Positions 1-6,933 of a DNA stretch of 16,099 bases are shown here, one piece after another. Each line of letters begins with the position of its first letter. Position 1 is the first letter of the stretch. The DNA lies in NCBI GenBank assembly GCA_050260355.1, contig JBLNBZ010000007.1, forward strand, positions 1 through 16,099, in the 5' to 3' direction. The notes under the pieces are model-generated. The model made no database searches, was not told the origin of the DNA, and saw nothing but the letters and a program-made list of their open reading frames with translations. The DNA is from CADEFX01 sp050260355 (GTDB lineage Bacteria; Pseudomonadota; Alphaproteobacteria; Rhizobiales; Hyphomicrobiaceae). The position numbers were made by a program, and so were the translations under genes.

Positions 1-21
1 GGTCTCGCCCCAACCATTGGC

Positions 22-164
22 GTCATTCCGGCGAAGGCCGGAACCCAGATGCGGCTCCGCTTGCGCTGCGGACGTTGATGCACGCGACGCGCCCCGCCAG
101 TGCTTCAACCGCGAGGCAGAATCTGCTGCCCGGCTCCTGGATCCCTGCCTGCGCAGGGATGACG
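22..164. repeat. Composite palindromic repeat, copy 1
   Basis: This is a 143-bp unit bounded by two different but related palindromes that face each other. The left end carries TTCCGGC-GAAG-GCCGGAA (7-bp stem, 4-nt loop) and the right end ATCCCTGC-CTGC-GCAGGGAT (8-bp stem, 4-nt loop). Read inward from each edge, both start GTCAT and continue with a hairpin and CCA, so the whole unit is an imperfect inverted repeat. This is the family whose six-frame translations give the familiar VIPAQAGIQ and HSGEGRNP strings. It is non-coding and similar in organisation to paired REP elements (BIME-like). Copy 2 follows in the same orientation with about 95% identity. Confidence 0.9.
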
Positions 165-200
165 CCATAGAGATGGCGCGACCTTGCCTCAACCATCGAC

Positions 201-343
201 GTCATTCCGGCGAAGGCCGGAACCCAGATTCGGCTCCGCTTGCTCTGCGTACGTTGATGCACGCGACGCGCACCGCCAGCGCTTCAACTGCGAGGCAGAA
301 TCTGCCGCCCGGCTCCTGGATCCCTGCCTGCGCAGGGATGACG
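201..343. repeat. Composite palindromic repeat, copy 2
   Basis: This is the second tandem copy of the same 143-bp unit, in the same orientation, starting 179 bp after copy 1. I count 7 substitutions and no indels between the two copies. All the differences lie in the interior; both terminal hairpins are identical. The 36-bp spacer between the copies ends with a CAACCAT string that also precedes copy 1 at 11-17, so the duplicated unit includes part of the spacer. A shorter match (GAACCATCG) follows copy 2 near 367 but is not followed by a third element. Confidence 0.9.
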
Positions 344-423
344 GAATTGGGGGAGGCGCGCAGAGCCGAACCATCGCGAGTCGGTGGATGCGAGTGGTGA
401 GCAACGGGTCGAGCGGGGAAGAT

Positions 424-457
424 CCCGGATAGCTGCGCTTGCAGCGCAGCTTCCGGG
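424..457. repeat. Long palindrome (REP-like hairpin)
   Basis: An outer stem CCCGGA (424-429) / TCCGGG (452-457) encloses an inner perfect stem GCTGCGCT (432-439) / AGCGCAGC (443-450) with a TGC loop. That is 14 base pairs, interrupted only by TA on one side and T on the other. The sequence resembles a short palindrome scattered through Rhizobiales intergenic regions (from memory). It has no following T-run, so a REP-like repeat is more likely than an intrinsic terminator. Confidence 0.6.
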
Positions 458-580
458 ACCGCAGGAGGAGGGTGGGGTGCTTACGCCGCCGAACGCCTGC
501 GACGCCTCGCGTCTGCGTCGCCGGACGACGCGCAAAGGGCAGCGGCGCCAACACGTACATCCTCGCCTCCGGTCTTGCGT

Positions 581-617
581 CCCCGGCCATCGCGCCTCCG
601 GCGCGAATGAGCCGGGG
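581..617. repeat. Nested palindrome downstream of the aminotransferase gene
   Basis: The outer stem CCCCGGC (581-587) / GCCGGGG (611-617) encloses an inner hairpin CGCGCC-TCC-GGCGCG (591-605). On the minus strand it lies about 95 nt beyond the aminotransferase stop codon, so it could help end transcription or protect the mRNA 3' end. No T-run follows on either strand. Its role is therefore inferred from structure and position only. Confidence 0.45.
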
Positions 618-711
618 TCTTTCCGGGTGGGGGTGCGAGGCGTGAGCGCGCACACCGGGGCCGGGGTGAGGCGCGCAGTGGAGCAGCCCCGACTACAAAT
701 GCCGCGTCGCG

Positions 712-2037
712 CTACCTGCCCGCAGCCATGAGCGGCCCGCGCAATGCACAGAACTCATCGACGGCGGCGGCCAGCCGGTCGCATTCGGCATCGCCGATGG
801 CCAGGCTCATGGCGATCATGCCGCGCCGGGCGATGTAGATGCCGGCAGCCAGCAGATCGAAAAAGTAGAGCTCGCGCAGGGCCTCCTCGGCGGCCGTGAG
901 AGCATAGGGCCGCTCGATCGGTCCCTGGCGAAAATGCGGCTGTAGCATGCTGCCGAGGCCGGTGAACTGCATGGCGACGCCGTGCTTGCGGCAGATGCCG
1001 TTGAGCCTCGAGCGCAAGGCCTCGCCGCGCGCAAACAGCGCATCGGCAGCAGACGCATCGAAAATCTCGCCCATGGCGACGACGCCGCCCGCCATCGACA
1101 TGACGTTGTTGTTGAACGTGCCGGAGTGAATGAGCGCGCCGGGCCGGTGCCCGTCGAACAGGTCCATCACGTCGGCACGTCCGCCGAACGCGCCGAAGCT
1201 CATGCCGCCCGCGATGTACTTGCCGAGCGTGGTGAGGTCGGGCGTGATGCCGCGCACCTTCTGCAGCCCGCCCGACGAATGGCGGCTGGTCATGACCTCG
1301 TCGAAGATGAGGAGCACACCCGCATCCCGCGTCGCCTCGCGCAGCGCGGCCAGGAACTCCACCTTGGCCGGAATGCAGCCGCCCGAGCCTACCATCGGCT
1401 CGAGAATGACGGCGCCGATCTCGCCGGCGTGCGTGCGCAGGAGGTCGAGCGTCTGCTGCGTGTCGTTGTACTCGGAAAGAGTGACCGGCACCGGCGCGTT
1501 CACCGGGCTGCCGCCTCCGATGAAGGTCATCAGCCCGCCATGGTAGCCGCCGCGGAAGCCGAGCACGCCGGAGCGTCCGGTGAAGGCGCGTGCGGCGCCG
1601 AGCGCCATCATGTTGGCTTCCGTGCCGCTGTTGGTGAAGCGCACGCGCTCGAAGGAGGGGAAGCGCGCGCAAAGCAGCGCGGCAAGCCGGCCCTCGCGCT
1701 CGCCGACCGCCGTCAGGTTGAGCCCGCGATCGATGGCGGCATGCAGCGCCGCCGTGATGCGCGGATCGGAATGGCCGAACAGCCCGGCCGTGTACTCGCC
1801 GCAGAAATCGGCATAGCGATGCCCGTCCACGTCCTCCAGGAAGCAGCCCTCGCCGCGCGCCATGGCCGTCGGAAAGGGCGTGTAGAACAGCACCGAGCGC
1901 GTGTTGCCGCCCGGCAGGACCTTGCGGGCGCGAGCGTGAATCTCCGCACTCTTGGGGCGGGCTGCCGCGTAATGCTGCCGCGCCTCCGCGAGCGCAGCCT
2001 CGAGGTCGCTGTTTCGCCGCGGGTCAGGCGATGCCAT
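712..2037 (-). CDS. Class III PLP aminotransferase, glutamate-1-semialdehyde aminomutase-like
   Basis: This is a cytosolic fold-type I PLP enzyme of 441 residues, a usual length for class III aminotransferases and HemL-like proteins. Visible motifs are SGTEA (137-141, phosphate cup), IFDEVMTSR (244-252, with Asp246 expected to contact the pyridine nitrogen) and TTLGKYIAGGMSFGAFGG (269-286, with Lys273 the expected Schiff-base lysine). The LGK..GGG...GAFGG pattern is typical of glutamate-1-semialdehyde aminomutase relatives. Alphaproteobacteria normally make 5-aminolevulinate with ALA synthase, so a role in tetrapyrrole synthesis is unlikely. An aminotransferase acting on another amino acid or amine is the better guess, and the substrate cannot be read from sequence. 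The start is set by GGAGGA at 2042-2047, four bases upstream of the ATG. It lies downstream of the MFS gene on the same strand, with a gap of 124 nt. Confidence 0.88.
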   Translation of the reverse strand: MASPDPRRNSDLEAALAEARQHYAAARPKSAEIHARARKVLPGGNTRSVLFYTPFPTAMARGEGCFLEDVDGHRYADFCGEYTAGLFGHSDPRITAALHAAIDRGLNLTAVGEREGRLAALLCARFPSFERVRFTNSGTEANMMALGAARAFTGRSGVLGFRGGYHGGLMTFIGGGSPVNAPVPVTLSEYNDTQQTLDLLRTHAGEIGAVILEPMVGSGGCIPAKVEFLAALREATRDAGVLLIFDEVMTSRHSSGGLQKVRGITPDLTTLGKYIAGGMSFGAFGGRADVMDLFDGHRPGALIHSGTFNNNVMSMAGGVVAMGEIFDASAADALFARGEALRSRLNGICRKHGVAMQFTGLGSMLQPHFRQGPIERPYALTAAEEALRELYFFDLLAAGIYIARRGMIAMSLAIGDAECDRLAAAVDEFCALRGPLMAAGR

Positions 2038-2161
2038 CCAATCCTCCGAAGTGAGTTCTGACCTAGCTCGATCTCACCGCACATTGCCCCAGAACTGTGG
2101 CGGGCAACAACAGGCGTTGCGGTGGCGAAGCCGCCGGCGGCCTTTCGGGTGCTGTCGTGCG

Positions 2162-3358
2162 TCAACGCCGCCCGCGATATGTCTCGGGCGCGAGGAAAGC
2201 GAAGGCTGCGCCCACCAGCACCAGCAACGTGGCCGCCAGCAGCAAGGCAGAGATCGGACCGTAGAGATCGACGATCAGGCCGAGGGCGAGGGGGCCGATG
2301 ACATAGCCGGCATCGCCCATCATGCGAAAGGTGCTCATGGCGGCCGCGTTCATGCCAGGCGGGGCGGAATCGGCGGCATAGGCGGCGGGGGCGGCGCCGC
2401 CGACCGAGCTGGCGATCCCCCAAACGATGCACGCAGCGAGGAACCATGTGTAGGAGGGTGCGAGGCAGAACAGGAGCATGGAGGTCCCCGTCATCAGCGT
2501 CGCCGGTACGATGACCGCCTTGCGTCCGAACTGGTCGGTGAGCCAGCCGGCCGGATAGGCGGCGATGAGACCCGACACGCTGCCGACCATGAGACCGAAG
2601 CCTATCGCGGCGACGGACAGTCCGAGACGGGCGGTGGCGAGCGTGGGGATGATCGCAAACAGGCCTCCCGTGCGCACCACTGCATTCATGAGCGAGATGA
2701 GGCTGACGAGCAGGAAGCCGATCTTGTCGATCAGCAGGCGCATCTGCTTGGTGAGCGGCGGGCGAGGCGCGCCGCCTGCGGGGATCGATCCGCGCGACAG
2801 GTCCCGCGTCTCGCTGACAGCGAACCACGCCACGACCGTCGCGAGCAGGCTGGCGATGCCGTAGGCGGTGAACGGTGCGGACAGTCCGACATGCTCGGCG
2901 AGGAGGCCGCCGGGGAACGGGCCGATGCCGACCGCGAACAGGAATGTGGACTGGTAGATCGCGATGGTGCGGCCGCGGCGCTCCGGTGTGCTGATGTCGG
3001 CCAGCACGACCTGGCCGGTCGTCAGGATCAGCCCGGCGCCGGCGCCGGCCACGAAACGGGCGATGATGAACTCGGGGTAGCTGGTCGCCCAGGCGCACCA
3101 CAGGTTGCCGAGCGCCGACACCAGGCCGCCGATCGCCAACGTCGGGCGCCGGCCGAGCCGGTCGGCAAGCTGGCCCGCCGGAATGGCGGTGAGGAAGCGC
3201 GCCAGGCCATAGGCGGCGATCGCCATGCCGATGGCCGAGGCGGTAACGCCGAAGGACTGGGCGTAGAGCGGCAGCGACGGGACCATGGCGCCGAAGCCGA
3301 GCTGGTTCACGGCAACGAGCACACACATCCAGATGAGCACGCGCTGTTCGAACGGCAT
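2162..3358 (-). CDS. MFS transporter, 12-TM drug:H+ antiporter-like
   Basis: This inner-membrane major facilitator has 398 residues from the chosen start and about 12 hydrophobic segments, split by a hydrophilic loop near 185-205. Motif A is present in the loop between helices 2 and 3 (GQLADRLGRRP, 62-72). A degenerate repeat of it occurs in the second half (GWLTDQFGRK, 271-280), and a motif-C-like GIGPFPGG (144-151) is typical of antiporters. An efflux role is therefore likely, but the substrate is unknown. The ATG at 3358 places the first helix about five residues from the N-terminus, as is usual for the family. A GTG at 3418 would add 20 polar residues. Neither start has a strong Shine-Dalgarno sequence. 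It is probably co-transcribed with the aminotransferase downstream, so the pair may export or import a related amino compound. Confidence 0.85.
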   Translation of the reverse strand: MPFEQRVLIWMCVLVAVNQLGFGAMVPSLPLYAQSFGVTASAIGMAIAAYGLARFLTAIPAGQLADRLGRRPTLAIGGLVSALGNLWCAWATSYPEFIIARFVAGAGAGLILTTGQVVLADISTPERRGRTIAIYQSTFLFAVGIGPFPGGLLAEHVGLSAPFTAYGIASLLATVVAWFAVSETRDLSRGSIPAGGAPRPPLTKQMRLLIDKIGFLLVSLISLMNAVVRTGGLFAIIPTLATARLGLSVAAIGFGLMVGSVSGLIAAYPAGWLTDQFGRKAVIVPATLMTGTSMLLFCLAPSYTWFLAACIVWGIASSVGGAAPAAYAADSAPPGMNAAAMSTFRMMGDAGYVIGPLALGLIVDLYGPISALLLAATLLVLVGAAFAFLAPETYRGRR

Positions 3359-3515
3359 GCCGGGCAGCGATCCTGAGTTGGCGGCGCAGGCGCGTTCGGC
3401 ATGCGATCCGGGCGACACACTAGCCAGATCGCGGCAAAGTGCCAGCCCTCGTGCAGGAAGACCGGCAATGGGTGCATACTAGGTAATCGGTCGACCCATT
3501 CAGATCGCTTTCGTC

Positions 3516-3523
3516 GAGAGGAG
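3516..3523 (+). promoter_or_regulatory. Ribosome-binding site setting the DUF1348 start
   Basis: GAGAGGAG lies six bases before the ATG at 3530. The reading frame is open further upstream (to an ATG at 3401), but that upstream part overlaps the MFS promoter region and has no family similarity. This site therefore decides the start. Confidence 0.75.
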
Positions 3524-3529
3524 CATCGT

Positions 3530-4000
3530 ATGGCTGAAGATCGCCCCCCTTACCCTCCGTTCACACTCGAGACCGCAATCCAGAAGGTCCGGCTGGCCGA
3601 GGATGGCTGGAACACGCGCGATCCGGCACGCGTGGCGCTCGCCTATACCGTCGGCAGCCGCTGGCGCAATCGTGCCGAGTTCCTCGAAGGACGCGAGGCC
3701 ATCCAGGCCTTCCTCGCGCGCAAGTGGCAGCGGGAGCTCGACTATCGCCTTATCAAAGAGCTGTGGGCGTTCCGCGAGAACCGTATCGCAGTGCGCTTCG
3801 CTTATGAGTGGCACGACGACAGCGGCAACTGGTTCCGAAGCTACGGCAATGAGAATTGGGAGTTCGAGGACAACGGCCTGATGCGCCTGCGCATCGCCAG
3901 CATCAACGACCTGCCGATTCGGGAAAGCGATCGCAAATACCACTGGCCGCTCGGCCGGCGTCCCGACGATCACGCAGGCCTCAGCGAGTTGGGCCTGTAG
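3530..4000 (+). CDS. DUF1348 family / NTF2-like protein
   Basis: This soluble protein of 156 residues is recognised as DUF1348, a member of the NTF2/SnoaL-like cone-shaped alpha+beta fold. The stretches FTLETAIQKVRLAEDGWN (11-28), YRLIKELWAF and RFAYEWHDDSGNWFRSYGN, and the C-terminal HWPLGRRPDDH, are all characteristic of the family and strongly conserved in it. The family is widespread in proteobacteria; its biochemical role is unknown. NTF2-like folds often bind small hydrophobic ligands or act as isomerases or hydrolases, but no catalytic residues can be assigned here. The gene stands alone on the plus strand, divergent from the MFS gene and convergent with the DUF4267-like gene, so the neighbourhood gives no functional hint. 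Confidence 0.88.
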   Translation: MAEDRPPYPPFTLETAIQKVRLAEDGWNTRDPARVALAYTVGSRWRNRAEFLEGREAIQAFLARKWQRELDYRLIKELWAFRENRIAVRFAYEWHDDSGNWFRSYGNENWEFEDNGLMRLRIASINDLPIRESDRKYHWPLGRRPDDHAGLSELGL

Positions 4001-4023
4001 GGCCGCGCTACGGCGCGCTGGTC

Positions 4024-4043
4024 GCGGCGGCTGAGGCCGCCGC
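4024..4043. terminator. Candidate bidirectional terminator hairpin
   Basis: A perfect 8-bp GC stem, GCGGCGGC-TGAG-GCCGCCGC, sits 23 nt after the DUF1348 stop and 25 nt after the stop of the convergent DUF4267-like gene. It has no T-run on either side, so the terminator role is inferred from its stability and its position between two converging genes. Confidence 0.45.
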
Positions 4044-4068
4044 CCTCAACGGGATCGTGCGCCGATCC

Positions 4069-4509
4069 TCAGGGGGAGGTGTGCGGTGTGTGATGCGGCT
4101 GCGAGGCGTCCTCGGCCTGATATTGCCGCCAGCACAGCAGCGCGAGGACGGCGCAAAAAATGCCCGATCCCACGTGGAAGCCGACGGACAACGCACGTCC
4201 GCTCGAGGTCGCAGCGATCGCCGCATCGCCGAAGCAAACGGCGGCGCCGAGCCCGAGCCAAAGCGCAAGTCCGCGCCAGTCGCCGATCGCGGCGAGGACC
4301 ATGATCAGCAGCGCCAGCCAGATGTCGCGCAGGCCGATGGCATAGGAAAGCGCCGGCGCGGCGTCGGCGACGGACGAGGCAATGCCGAAGAAGCGGGCGG
4401 CCTGTTGCGGCGCCAGCAGGAAGCGGACGCCGATGATCAACAGGACGAGTCCCGCCAGGACTGCCAAAGGTCGCATTAGTGCCAGCCAGGTGCTTCGCGA
4501 CACCGCCAC
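4069..4509 (-). CDS. Small DUF4267-like integral membrane protein
   Basis: This protein of 146 residues has four predicted membrane segments (about 12-32, 56-75, 79-100 and 106-127) and a short, hydrophilic, His-rich C-terminal tail. The pattern FLLAPQQAARFFGI (30-43), YAIGLRDIWLAL (56-67) and a GD pair in the third helix (94-95) matches what I know of DUF4267, whose function is unknown. The start used is GTG at 4509, only 10 nt after the carbamoyltransferase stop, which suggests translational coupling. An ATG at 4476 is an alternative that would shorten the protein by 11 residues; neither has a clear ribosome-binding site. The proximity suggests co-transcription with the carbamoyltransferase but does not establish a shared function. 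Confidence 0.75.
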   Translation of the reverse strand: MAVSRSTWLALMRPLAVLAGLVLLIIGVRFLLAPQQAARFFGIASSVADAAPALSYAIGLRDIWLALLIMVLAAIGDWRGLALWLGLGAAVCFGDAAIAATSSGRALSVGFHVGSGIFCAVLALLCWRQYQAEDASQPHHTPHTSP

Positions 4510-4519
4510 GCCTGCTCAG

Positions 4520-6268
4520 TTATCTATCCACCGAGGCTTCGGCCTTGTGCATGCCTGCATCGGCACGACGTGCGCCGACGTAGTACTCGCCCATGGCCAG
4601 AACATCGAGCTCCGTGCGCAGGAAGCAGGCGATCGCCTCCTGCGGCCTGGCGACAATCGGCTCCTGCTCGTTGAAGCTTGTGTTGAGAAGAACGGGCACG
4701 CCGGTAATGTCGCCAAAGGCCTTGATGAGATCATAATACGCCGGATTGGCCTCGCGCTGCACGGTTTGGATGCGAGCCGTGCCGTCGACATGCACGACCG
4801 AAGGGATCTCGGCCACTCTCTCCGGGCGCACGCGCCAGGCCATGGTCATGAACGGCTGCGATCCGTCGCCCTCGAAGAACAGGGGTGCGGCCTCGTGCAG
4901 GACTGCCGGCGCGAAGGGCCTGAACCCCTCCCGGCGCTTGATGCGGGCGTTGATGATGTCCTTCATGTTCGCGCGCCTGGGATCGGCGAGCAGCGAGCGG
5001 TTGCCGAGCGCCCGCGGCCCCATCTCGAAGCGGCCGTGATACCAGCCCACGATCTTGCCCTGGGCGAGATCCTCGGCACAGCGGCGGATAATGTCCGCCT
5101 GACTCATGCGCTGATACGTGAGCCCCGCCGCGTCGAGGGCCGCGCGGATCGCGGCCGGCTCATAGGCAAGGCCAAGCGAGGCGCGGTCGAGAACGTAGCC
5201 GCGGGGGGCGCCCTCGACCATATGCCAGTGCCAAAGCGCCGAGCCCAAAGGTGCGCCTGAATCGGAGGCAACTGGCGGCACCCAGATGCGCTCGAAAGGA
5301 GTCTCCTGGGCCACGCGCGCATTGGCGATGCAGTTCAGCGCGACGCCGCCCGTCATCACCAGGTTGCGCGAGGGAAACCGCCGCGCGCAGTCCCGCGCGA
5401 CGTGCAGTACGGTCTCCTCGAGCACCGTTTGCAGCGCACGGGCAATGTCGCTGTGGTGCTGCGTCAGCGGCTCGTCTGGCCTGCGCGCAGGCCCGAACGT
5501 CTCGAAGAACCTGGGCCTGAAGGGCTGCAGCGAGCCATAGGCATCGTAGTTGAAGTAGGACAGATCGATCGCGTATTGGCCATCCGGCTCGAGGCGGACG
5601 ATCTGCCGAAACCGGTCGACGAGGCCCATATCGCCGAAGGCGGCAAGCGCCATCACCTTGCCTTCGTCGGAAAAGCCGGCAAAGCCCAGGTATTGCGTGA
5701 CGAACGTGTACAGCATCCCGAGCGAGTTGAAGATGCCGGTGTGCCATCGCCGCTCGAGCCGGTTGCCGACCCCGGTGTAAACACTGGTCGAGGCGTCATC
5801 GCCGTAGCCGTCCATGACGAGGACGGTTGCCTCCTCGAACGGGGAGATGAAGAAGGCCGCCGCGTGCGAATCGTGGTGACCGACGTTGCGGATGGGCGGC
5901 AGCTTCCGGCAGGCGAACTGCTCCCTCAGCCGTCGCCGCAGCCGGTAGTTCAGCATCAGCATGCCGTCGCGCTGAGTGGGGCGGGCCTTCTGCTTCAGCA
6001 GCGCCAGGCTTCTCGGGAAGCGCTTCAGCACGGCCGACGCCGCGGTGCGCCGCAGACGCTGCACGTTCCACGGGGTGGTTATCACATCGATATCGCCGAG
6101 CCCGATGCCCGCTTGGCTCAGGACGGCCTCGAGGGCCTGCTGCGGATAGCGATGGGTGTGCTTGCGGCGATTGAGGCGCTCCTCCTCGACCACGAACTCA
6201 GGCACACCGCGAGAAAGAAGCGCGATGCCGCTGTCGTGGGTGTCGCTGACGATTCCGAGAATGAGCAC
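4520..6268 (-). CDS. NodU/CmcH-family O-carbamoyltransferase
   Basis: This enzyme of 582 residues is expected to transfer a carbamoyl group from carbamoyl phosphate, via carbamoyl-adenylate, to a hydroxyl of a sugar, antibiotic or other small molecule. The N-terminal Kae1-like domain carries HDSG (11-14), GHHDSHAAA (130-138) and MDGYGDD (152-158). His131, His135, Asp153 and Asp336 are the likely metal ligands by analogy with TobZ. TGGVALN (306-312) fits the nucleotide-binding loop. The C-terminal YrdC-like region has GRFEMGPRALGNRSLLADPR (412-431), FRPFAPAVL and LLNTSFNEQEP. The start is a GTG at 6268, which places VLILGIVSDTHDSG at the N-terminus as in the family. The frame stays open upstream to 6454 but would overlap the divergent gene. 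No glycan, Nod-factor or antibiotic genes are nearby, so the acceptor is unknown. Confidence 0.9.
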   Translation of the reverse strand: MLILGIVSDTHDSGIALLSRGVPEFVVEEERLNRRKHTHRYPQQALEAVLSQAGIGLGDIDVITTPWNVQRLRRTAASAVLKRFPRSLALLKQKARPTQRDGMLMLNYRLRRRLREQFACRKLPPIRNVGHHDSHAAAFFISPFEEATVLVMDGYGDDASTSVYTGVGNRLERRWHTGIFNSLGMLYTFVTQYLGFAGFSDEGKVMALAAFGDMGLVDRFRQIVRLEPDGQYAIDLSYFNYDAYGSLQPFRPRFFETFGPARRPDEPLTQHHSDIARALQTVLEETVLHVARDCARRFPSRNLVMTGGVALNCIANARVAQETPFERIWVPPVASDSGAPLGSALWHWHMVEGAPRGYVLDRASLGLAYEPAAIRAALDAAGLTYQRMSQADIIRRCAEDLAQGKIVGWYHGRFEMGPRALGNRSLLADPRRANMKDIINARIKRREGFRPFAPAVLHEAAPLFFEGDGSQPFMTMAWRVRPERVAEIPSVVHVDGTARIQTVQREANPAYYDLIKAFGDITGVPVLLNTSFNEQEPIVARPQEAIACFLRTELDVLAMGEYYVGARRADAGMHKAEASVDR

Positions 6269-6414
6269 GGTCGTCCCGCCAAGCTGCGCCTGCGCAATAC
6301 CCGCCGGGCATTGGTAACAGCACCGCGCGCAACTGCAAAACCCGCAAGACGCATCGGGGTCGCGGATGTTGTGGACTGCGGCCCGCAAGTCATAGCGCCT
6401 GCCCCCGGGACCGG

Positions 6415-6420
6415 TACAAT
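6415..6420 (+). promoter_or_regulatory. Possible -10 element for the small secreted protein
   Basis: TACAAT lies 32 nt before the ATG at 6453 in an otherwise GC-rich stretch. No good -35 hexamer is found 16-18 nt upstream. The assignment rests on the -10 match and its position alone. Confidence 0.3.
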
Positions 6421-6439
6421 GGGAGAGTTTCGGCTCACG

Positions 6440-6445
6440 AGGAGG
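6440..6445 (+). promoter_or_regulatory. Ribosome-binding site of the small secreted protein
   Basis: A perfect AGGAGG sits seven bases upstream of the ATG at 6453. This supports translation of this short gene and argues against an extended reading of the divergent carbamoyltransferase frame across the same bases. Confidence 0.75.
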
Positions 6446-6452
6446 ATGTCCC

Positions 6453-6704
6453 ATGATCCGCGTAGTCCTCGCGATTGCACTTGCGACCTCGCTCGGGGTC
6501 GTACCGGCGATGGCTCAGAGCAAGAGCACCAGCAAGGCGGCGAAGCAGAGCACCATCAAGGTCGGCAAGGGCGAAAAGCTCTGCAACTACCGCTTCCCTT
6601 CGGGCGAAAGGCGGCAGTGGGTGTGCAAGAAGGAGGAGCCCTGCTGCGCGTGGGACGCCATCAGCTACGTCAAGTGCGGCTCGACGATCACGGGGTGTCT
6701 GTAA
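6453..6704 (+). CDS. Small secreted cysteine-rich protein, function unknown
   Basis: This protein of 83 residues has a clear Sec signal peptide: a positive N-terminus (MIR), a hydrophobic core (VVLAIALATSLGVVP) and an AMA cleavage site after about residue 21. The mature part of about 62 residues begins with a Ser/Lys/Ala-rich linker and then has six cysteines (44, 58, 64, 65, 75 and 82). The spacing is C-13-C-5-CC-9-C-6-C, with aromatic residues between them. An even number of cysteines in an exported domain suggests three disulfides and a compact periplasmic or extracellular fold. I do not recognise a named family. It is a single gene, divergent from the carbamoyltransferase and convergent with the TRAP operon. 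A strong AGGAGG ribosome-binding site supports it. Confidence 0.75.
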   Translation: MIRVVLAIALATSLGVVPAMAQSKSTSKAAKQSTIKVGKGEKLCNYRFPSGERRQWVCKKEEPCCAWDAISYVKCGSTITGCL

Positions 6705-6794
6705 GGACGCGATCGCGCGCAGACGCGGCGGCGGGCTCGCGCCGGGCGACGCGAATGAGGCGGTCCTGATCGCTATCCGTGTCGGTCTGATCGG

Positions 6795-6817
6795 CCGCAG
6801 CGCCGTCTGCGCTGTGG
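6795..6817. terminator. Candidate terminator hairpin between convergent genes
   Basis: CCGCAGCGC-CGTCT-GCGCTGTGG forms a 9-bp stem (one G-U pair) with a 5-nt loop. It sits between the small secreted gene (stop 6704) and the convergent TRAP large permease (stop 6934). No T-run follows. The rest of the 229-bp gap shows no gene. Confidence 0.3.
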
Positions 6818-6933
6818 AAGGCTGATCGCGTGCTGGTCTGGGCTGGGCGAAGCGCAGGCGGGTCCGGCACCTCGTCCGATCTCGACGGATCCAACGTGCG
6901 GATGGCGCAAGACGCCGACTCTGGCGAGCCTGC

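Larger units (their letters stand above)
344..711. other. Gene-free region with palindromes
   Basis: There is no convincing gene in these 368 bases. Open frames exist on both strands, but they run through the flanking repeats, have arginine-rich, low-complexity compositions, and have no ribosome-binding site or recognisable domain. The stretch contains two strong hairpins (424-457 and 581-617) and a weaker GCGACGC...GCGTCGC arm pair near 498-522. It looks like a zone of accumulated repetitive elements downstream of the aminotransferase gene. Confidence 0.6.

Noticed and set aside
189..653. Long open frame on the minus strand through the repeat region
   Set aside because: It runs through the palindromic repeats (giving the well-known spurious repeat translations), is arginine-rich, and has no ribosome-binding site or domain.
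3401..3529. Upstream extension of the DUF1348 gene
   Set aside because: The family similarity and a good ribosome-binding site both point to the ATG at 3530; the upstream part is unlike the family.
6269..6454. In-frame N-terminal extension of the carbamoyltransferase containing a cysteine-rich run (CGFCSCARCCYQC)
   Set aside because: It would overlap the start and ribosome-binding site of the divergent secreted-protein gene, and NodU-family proteins begin at the LILGI..HDSG segment. The open frame is most likely chance in GC-rich DNA.
6717..6812. Long-range inverted arms GCGCAGACG (6717-6725) and CGTCTGCGC (6804-6812)
   Set aside because: The 78-nt separation and GC-rich context make chance likely; the local 9-bp hairpin at 6795-6817 uses the same bases and is more stable.
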